Positions 50,501-59,500 of a stretch of 64,000 nt of DNA are shown here, piece after piece. Location of the stretch: positions 48,442,032 through 48,506,031 of the forward strand of contig JABBOT010000080.1 of NCBI GenBank assembly GCA_016165875.1. The letters are read 5' to 3'. The DNA is from Acanthopleura granulata (taxonomy: Eukaryota > Mollusca > Polyplacophora > Chitonida > Chitonidae). The first letter of the stretch is position 1. Each line of letters starts with the position of its first letter. Below the pieces are notes generated by a model. That model searched no databases and was not told where the DNA came from. It saw only the letters and a list, made by a program, of their open reading frames with translations. Both the position numbers and the translations under genes were made by a program.

Positions 50501-53500
50501 CAGCTGAAAACCACAGCAGAACTCTATCAGTTTGCATAATAAGAAGTAAGCAAGAAAAGCTATTTACAGTTTTACTGCAAAAGTGTATACAAGGAAAACT
50601 ATAAGCAAACTCAGTGTATAGAAAATTTAATGCAAATGTTTCCCAAAGAATACATGTGAAACAGAGTTGTTCAGTCTCTCAAATGTTTCATTCCAATGGC
50701 CCAATTTCCTCTTGTTAGCATGCACCATGTTTAATAAAGGGCAGGTAAGTGCATAAAAGATCACGAGTCAACCAATCAAGGTTAGTCTGCAGCAGGCCCA
50801 GTACACCTGTACCTGACAATGATGGTAACCCTGGCAACTCAACATCCTTGGTTTCCACCGCAGCATCAGACAATGTCAACTCAATGGGGGAAGGATTTGC
50901 TAAAAATTGTTTTGTAAATAAAGGAAAGTAATGCTGCTGAGTTAATATTGAAAAATAAATAAATTAATGTGAAATGAGAGCTAAGATTCTTCCAAGACAT
51001 CTGCAAACTGAAGGATCATGACTTGAGCAAATGGTGATGTGGAGCAGATGTTCCCTATTCATTCCTGAAATAAATTATTACACAGAACTAATTCAGCATA
51101 TTAACGATAAGTCAACTTTAAGGTTACAAATATAAGACAGATATTCCAATATGTCTATTTCACAAAACAGCTGGCAGTCGATATTGTCAATGTTGTCCAA
51201 CTGCACAAATAACAATCAGGCCAAGAAAATATACTGAAAAATTATCACACTAAAACGAAATGAAAGGTTGTACATGTCAAAAAGAAACTGATAAGAGGAA
51301 AGGAGTCCAGAGGACAGTTTTGAAACAAACATATCCATAAAGATGTAAAGATGGAAAACTAGCCATGCCAGTACATGTAAAACCTATTTACTAAAATTCA
51401 CACTGTGACACAAAATGATCCAAGGGACTTAATTCATAACACATATACCCAATGAAACACAATCATTTTGGAAGAAACAAGATGACAGCACCAAGTTCAC
51501 CACAATGAGGTAGGATTTCAAGTCTTTACCTGTTTCCAATTCCTTTATCAAAGACACGCTATCATCTCTGTCCAATTTTGATTTGTTTTTTGACTTATTT
51601 TTTCCTCTGCCTTTACCCAGTTTCCCTTTCCTGCCCTTCCCCTTTTGACCTTTTGTCTTAAGCTTGACTAAAGGTTGGGGTGCATTAACATGATGGGAAG
51701 AAAAGGTTAGCAAACTAAAGAATAGGAACTAATATAACAGCAATGGAAACAATCTGACAATCTGCAAATGCCATTTCAAAATATTAATATCAACAAGTTC
51801 AGGCTATTTGTGTTCAGCTCCAGACTCTACGATCAATCATTCTTCATTTTTAAAGAGCCATTAGGAAAGTTGATAGCACTGTTAACCATAAGATGAAATT
51901 ATAATATGGATAACAGCTTGGCTTAATTCAAATGAACATGTAATTCCATATGACTATTTCACAGCAATATTTTCACAACTGTCCACTGATCACCGGGTGG
52001 GAATCAGAGAAATTCATTCAACATCATGATCCAAAAATGATACCACTCTGTATGTAGTAGCGTTATTTTGAAATCTTTGAAATCTTACAGATATTCATCT
52101 AGTGCTACTACTGTTTTGATAAATGTTATCATGAACTTTCTCCTGAATGTTCTGACAAAATACATTGCACAAATTAAACTTTGATAATGTTCAGTCACGG
52201 CCGGGGACCTGATTGTTTCCATGGTAACAACCTCACCTGTTTTACAGTCGATTCCGCTGTAGCCTGGCTTGCACATGCACTCGCCTGTGATGTGGTGACA
52301 GGTGTGGTGCTTGTCACAGGCACACTGGCCTCGACACTCCGGGCCAAACGTTCCCGCTGGACACTCTGAGCCAAACAACAACAACAACAACATCAGCATT
52401 CTGAACAACAGGCATGCTGTAAAACATAACCTATAAACACACTTTTTTATAATTACTATTTATTTCGACCTGTTTGGTTGGTTTTCGAACACTAGTGTCA
52501 GTTTTGTATGACTGTGCCTGATCTTATTATTGACTCCTATGGGGTTGTATCTGGATGGATTACATCTGCTACATTTGTCCCACGATGGGAAGAGCCACCT
52601 TGTACAGCATGACAGGTACTCGTTTAAAACAAAGATTTCAGTTCAACTCAGACACCATGGAGACAGTATCACTGGGAGGTGTATCCTGACCTTGATCACA
52701 GCCATGGCCCCCATAGCCCGGTGGGCATCGACACTCCCCGCTGATGTGGTTACAGGGTTTGCCCTCGGGACAGTCACACCGCTCCTGGCACCTCTTTCCA
52801 AACAGCCCTGGGATACAAGCTGCCAACAAAGGTCAACACACCTCCAGCTACACAATCCAGGTATAAAACATAGCAACACACAAGTGGCCACACGCACACA
52901 TAAAGAACAGCTACCAATTATTATTACTGGCAATGCTTTCAATTTTGACAAAAATTGTTGTCAACAGGCATCTCTTCACATAAATCTCCATTTGTGTCCA
53001 GTGCGATGTTGTACAGAAACTTCTTGCAACTTAAGTCACATTTTTTCAAAGAAATATACTTTATACACAAAATATATTAAAGATATTAATTTGATTCAAT
53101 AAGCATAAAATAGTAGGGGGAAAAAGCATTTTCTCAACATTGTTTTTTCTTCATTAAAAACATTACCCAAATCAGCATTATCACAATTTAACACTGCATT
53201 CCAGAGAAAAAAACCTTATCTTCATAGTGATTTTTAATGTTTATAAAGCTATGAGAGCCACATTCCACAGAATTGGCCCAAAGTGTACCTTTGTTACACC
53301 TCCTGCCCCTCCAGCCTGGTTTACACAGGCAGTTCCCGGTCTCGGGATCACAATCTGCATCATTCTCACAGTTACATCTCTCTGCACACTTCACACCGTA
53401 AAAACCTTGTGGACAAGCTGTAACAAGATGTGACCGACTGTTCTAACTACACAAGCATGTACCGTCATTACAAAATCTCCCATTTGCATATGTCAGGCAC

Positions 53501-56500
53501 TTGTCAACAAGCTGTTGGCAAAATATGTTCAATTTAATGATGTATTTTAACTTATTAATATCAAAAACAATCTAACTACTTTGCAATCAACATACTATAG
53601 CCGTTATGCAAAGCAAGGAATCCTTTCAGTGTTGCTCTTGTGCTATGAATTTTTTGTTTCAGTTTTAATTCAGGCTAAGCTTTGTTGAATATCAGATATA
53701 ATCTACCATCAGGTAAAGATCTTTGATTGCTGCAATCTTACAAACTCTCCACAATCACTGCCCACTATTTTAGGCGCTGTGACGTACCTTGGTCACATCG
53801 CCTGCCCAGGTAGCCGGCCTTACAGCGACACTTGCCCGTGAAGCGGTTACAGACGTCACTATGAACACAGTCACATATCTCCTCGCAGTTAGGCCCATAC
53901 TGGCCAAACTGACAGGCTGTAACACAAATGCTCAGTTTTAGTCTCTCCAGGATTGAGGTCTACATGCTGTTTTCACCTATCACAAAGCTTCATTGACCAG
54001 CTTTTCACAAATGCTGATGTTTGGCATTATAGCCTTAGTAATTAAACTGCATTTACCAAAAATAACTTAGCACAATATGGTGATAGCATTCCGTTAAAGT
54101 AGAGCGAGGCCAACATGTGTTTATATTCCATTTTTCTCTTCAGCCCGAATACAGTATTTAACCAAAAAGATAATGCCTTGCAGTTAATATTCCTTCAGAC
54201 ATTTGCCCACATGTTCGACCCTTGGTAGCTGATTCTCAAAGCTGTAACATTTTATTCAGCCAGATTTCCATGACAACATATACCTTCACTAATACCTGGG
54301 CCAGACTCCAGGACAACAAAAATGTCTTCGCCTGAAACTACACTAGGTCTTAGCTTCAAATAAATTTGCTACTCTAAAACTGTGTCTTACCTTTCTGATT
54401 TTTCCTTTAATACTTACAGCTGTCTTAAGACTTTCATAACAGAACAGAAAACTAGTGTTTAATTTCAAATATAAGTTCAGAAACAGTACCACAATTTAAG
54501 ATTAAGCCTGATTTAAGTCTAAGACAGTTTTGTGATCCCGTGGCCACTTTCACAATACTTTGTAAATCAGTTTCTTGTAACTTTTCTCGGAAATGACGTC
54601 GTCTTATGGCGCTACAACCAAAAGACAATGTGATTTACGACAAAGTTACAAAGTTTCGTGAAAGTGTAGGACAAACTTCACATTACTGGCACCAAATTAG
54701 AGTGTGAGCACTGTTAGCCGGGTAACATGCTTAGAAGTCATGGTTAGCCTTACGCTCATCACAGGATGCCCCTCTCCAGCCACTGGTACAGTTACACAAC
54801 CCCTCCACAGGGTCACACATAGCCTCATTCAGACAGGCACATCGCCGCTGACAACCCTCGCCATAGTAACCAGGAGGGCAACCTGGAATAGTACAACATT
54901 TTAGGTGAGTTTCCTTATCAATAAAATTTTAATCTCTTGAACTGTTTTCAATTCACCACTTTACAATCAGAGTGTAACTGTATGCTCTGCTGTCAGAATA
55001 AATTCTAACCCATGACACCAACATGACTCAAATGACAGTCAGTACCACTACTTCTATCAACACAAAACAAGCACCAGGTGCAATATGGGAGTTTCATTTT
55101 CTGTCCACCAGGATTCCGGATAAATTTACTTGACTTTTCTGATTGATGAAGAAATGCTGAAGAATTTGTCACTTATCAGCAAGACACTGTAGCCTGGTGT
55201 AGGGGTAACCACAAAATCGCCCCTTGTCACAGACAAGTTTGCTAATGTATCCATCAGCAAGACACTGTAGCCTGGTGTAGGGGTAACCACAAAATCGCCC
55301 CTTGTCACAGACAAGTTTGCTAATGTATCCATCAGCAAGACACTGTAGCCTGGTGTAGGGGTAACCTCATAATCTCCCCTTGTCACAGACAAGTTTGCTA
55401 ATGTATCCATCAGCAAGACACTGTAGCCTGGTGTGGGGGTAACCACAAAATCGCCCCTTGTCACAGACAAGTTTGCTAATGTATCCATCAGCAAGACACT
55501 GTAGCCTGGTGTGGGGGTAACCACAAAATCTCCCCTTGTCACAGACAAGCTTGCTAATGTATCCATCAGCAAGACACTGTAGCCTGGTGTGGGGGTAACC
55601 ACAAAATCTCCCCTTGTCACAGACAAGTTTGCTAATGTATCCATCAGCAAGACACTGTAGCCTGGTGTAGGGGTAACCTCATAATCTCCCCTTGTCACAG
55701 ACAAGTTTGCTAATGTATCCATCAGCAAGACACTGTAGCCTGGTGTAGGGGTAACCTCATAATCTCCCCTTTCACAGACAAGTTTGCTAATGTATCCATC
55801 AGCAAGACACTGTAGCCTGGTGTAGGGGTAACCACAAAATCGCCCCTTGTCACAGACAAGTTTGCTAATGTATCCATCAGCAAGACACTGTAGCCTGGTG
55901 TAGGGGTAACCTCATAATCTCCCCTTTCACAGACAAGTTTGCTAATGTATCCATCAGCAAGACACTGTAGCCTGGTGTAGGGGTAACCACAAAATCGCCC
56001 CTTGTCACAGACAAGTTTGCTAATGTATCCATCAGCAAGACACTGTAGCCTGGTGTAGGGGTAACCTCATAATCTCCCCTTGTCACAGACAAGTTTGCTA
56101 ATGTATCCATCAGCAAGACACTGTAGCCTGGTGTAGGGGTAACCTCATAATCTCCCCTTGTCACAGACAAGTTTGCTAATGTATCCATCAGCAAGACACT
56201 GTAGCCTGGTGTGGGGGTAACCACAAAATCTCCCCTTGTCACAGACAAGTTTGCTAATGTATCCATCAGCAAGACACTGTAGCCTGGTGTAGGGGTAACC
56301 ACAAAATCGCCCCTTGTCACAGACAAGTTTGCTAATGTATCAATCAGCAAGACACTGTAGCCTGGTGTAGGGGTAACCACAAAATCGCCCCTTGTCACAG
56401 ACAAGTTTGCTAATGTATCCATCAGCAAGACACTGTAGCCTGGTGTAGGGGTAACCACAAAATCTCCCCTTGTCACAGACAAGTTTGCTAATGTATCCAT

Positions 56501-59500
56501 CAGCAAGACACTGTAGCCTGGTGTAGGGGTAACCACAAAATCTCCCCTTGTCACAGACAAGTTTGCCAATGTATCCATCAGCAAGACACTGTAGCCTGGG
56601 TGTAGGGTAACCTCATAAAATCTCCCCTTGTCACAGACAAGTTTGCTAATGTATCCATCAGCAAGACACTGTAGCCTGGTGTAGGGGTAACCACAAAATC
56701 TCCCCTTGTCACAGACAAGTTTGCTAATGTATCCATCAGCAAGACACTGTAGCCTGGTGTAGGGGTAACCACAAAATCGCCCCTTGTCACAGACAAGTTT
56801 GCTAATGTATCCATCAGCAAGACACTGTAGCCTGGTGTAGGGGTAACCACAAAATCCCCCTTGTCACAGACAAGTTTGCTAATGTATCCATCAGCAAGAC
56901 ACTGTAGCCTGGTGTAGGGGTAACCTCATAATCTCCCCTTGTCACAGACAAGTTTGCTAATGTATCCATCAGCAAGACACTGTAGCCTGGTGTAGGGGTA
57001 ACCACAAAATCTCCCCTTGTCACAGACAAGTTTGCTAATGTATCCATCAGCAAGACACTGTAGCCTGGTGTAGGGGTAACCACAAAATCTCCCCTTGTCA
57101 CAGACAAGTTTGCTAATGTATCCATCAGCAAGACACTGTAGCCTGGTGTGGGGGTAACCACAAAATCTCCCCTTGTCACAGACAAGTTTGCTAATGTATC
57201 CATCAGCAAGACACTGTAGCCTGGTGTAGGGGTAACCTCATAATCTCCCCTTGTCACAGACAAGTTTGCTAATGTATCCATCAGCAAGACACTGTAGCCT
57301 GGTGTAGGGGTAACCTCATAATCTCCCCTTGTCACAGACAAGTTTGCTAATGTATCCATCAGCAAGACACTGTAGCCTGGTGTAGGGGTAACCACAAAAT
57401 CTCCCCTTGTCACAGACAAGTTTGCTAATGTATCCATCAGCAAGACACTGTAGCCTGGTGTAGGGGTAACCACAAAATCTCCCCTTGTCACAGACAAGTT
57501 TGCTAATGTATCCATCAGCAAGACACTGTAGCCTGGTGTGGGGGTAACCACAAAATCGCCCCTTGTCACAGACAAGCTTGCTAATGTATCCATCAGCAAG
57601 ACACTGTAGCCTGGTGTGGGGGTAACCACAAAATCTCCCCTTGTCACAGACAAGCTTGCTAATGTATCCATCAGCAAGACACAGGAATCAAAAATAGGAC
57701 CTCATATTCCTGACTGTCTTTGACAAAAGAAACTCAACAATATTAGTTACATGGTTACTGAGTGAAAGGATACAAAACCATATGGGGTATGTAAGCCTCA
57801 TATAAGGAAATTTGTTCCTTGAAAAGCAAAAGATGCGACAACAACAATTTCCTGTTGCCTCAAAGAGCTTTGGACTACCAAGCAGTGATCTGGGAATTAT
57901 GACGTCACAACGTTATTGATGATGTTGTGTCAACATTCTTCGGTGATTTTGTGTCCAGTCAAAAGCAGACAATTTTCTTCGATGTGGGATAATATCACAT
58001 ACAGCTCAAGCCAATCCTTGAGAAAGAAGAAAGATTTTGTGGTAAAATATTTTCAGTCAGAATGTTTTGATTCAATCAATGGACTTCTTACAACTCAACA
58101 ACTGAAGACATTAATATTTAACAAAAGCAACAGGTTGGATGGTGACATCTTCAAGGATAGCATCACTGTACTTACTTTCTTCACAGTTTGCACCTCTCCA
58201 GCCAGGCCTACAGATGCACCGCCCGGTAGCGCCGTCGCACTGGGCCCCATGGCGACACGTGCACGTCTGCAGGCAGTCCTGACCCCAGCGGCCGTCCGGA
58301 CAGCGGCGACGACAGTATTCTCCCTCCCAACCAGGCGGGCAGTGACACTCGCCAGTCACATGATCACAGGTGGCGCCGTTAGCACAGTTACAGACGCTGC
58401 GGCAATCCATGCCGTAGAATCCCTGAGGACAAGCTTTGTCACAGTAGAGGCCTCGCCAGCCATCGGAACAGATGCAGGCGCCACTGATGTGATCGCACTC
58501 CGCAGAGTTCTGACACATGCACTTCTTACTGCAGCCCGGTCCGTACATCCCGGCTATGCACTCTGTGAAACCAATCAAAATGTTTTATTCTACCATACAG
58601 CTCAACTTTAGGAGCAATTTCTACACTTATATACACGTGACAACAAATTAAAACTCCGTTTTACCTCACTGAGAATTACACTATAAACACATATTTCACT
58701 TTAAATTACACTCAATAACCTGCCTTTTTTCAGCTTTCTGTACTGGAAGTAACATGTTAAAAAATCATTTCTTTACTCTGCTTTCCAGACACATAACATA
58801 TTATTTGTCCTAAACCAGACAGAAATTCAAATGAATGTTTTCTCAGAAATTATTGCAACCAATGTATGTGGAAAGAGAGACTGATGCATGTAATACACTA
58901 ATTTACACCAGTGGACGGTCACAAACTATGTTGAGCAGTGTCTCCGGACGTACTCTGATCACAGCCTGGACCCCGCCAGCCTGCTGCACAGATGCACTCT
59001 CCTGAGATGTGGTCGCATTCTGCGCTGTTACGACAACGACACTTGTCACGACAGTCCTGTCCGTAAGTCCCTGGTGGACATGCTGAAAGTAGAAAAACTC
59101 TGAATAAACAGTAAATAAATCGAAATGGAAAGCACGGTATTTCAAGGTTTTACTCAGAAGTTATTAAGTTATATCAATAGAACATTCTGGAATTTATGTC
59201 GCACATAACCTAACCTGAGGAAGGTCAAGGTCATGAATGAACAGCAGCACCATAACTATTCAACACCTGAACAAGCAATCCCCACGCCGAGTCCACGCCG
59301 AATCCACGCCGAGTCCAAGCTGAGTCTAAGCCTCTACCATCAGACTAAGAGGAAAGTCCAGAGGTAGATGGTGCCTATATTTCACCCCGTTACATTCACC
59401 CCCTGGGTTTCCAAGTCACGCCCTCATGACTTTCCACGAAAGGAGAGCTGAACATACACAGAATCGGCCAAAGCTTCGTGGCTATATAAGTTACCCCAGC

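Noticed and set aside
55175..57683. CRISPR-like array
   Set aside because: The whole 78-bp unit repeats with no unique spacers, in animal DNA.
57916..58611. A 231-codon + strand frame
   Set aside because: It is the antisense shadow of the three-module EGF exon at 58176-58562, which has clear splice sites and cysteine spacing.
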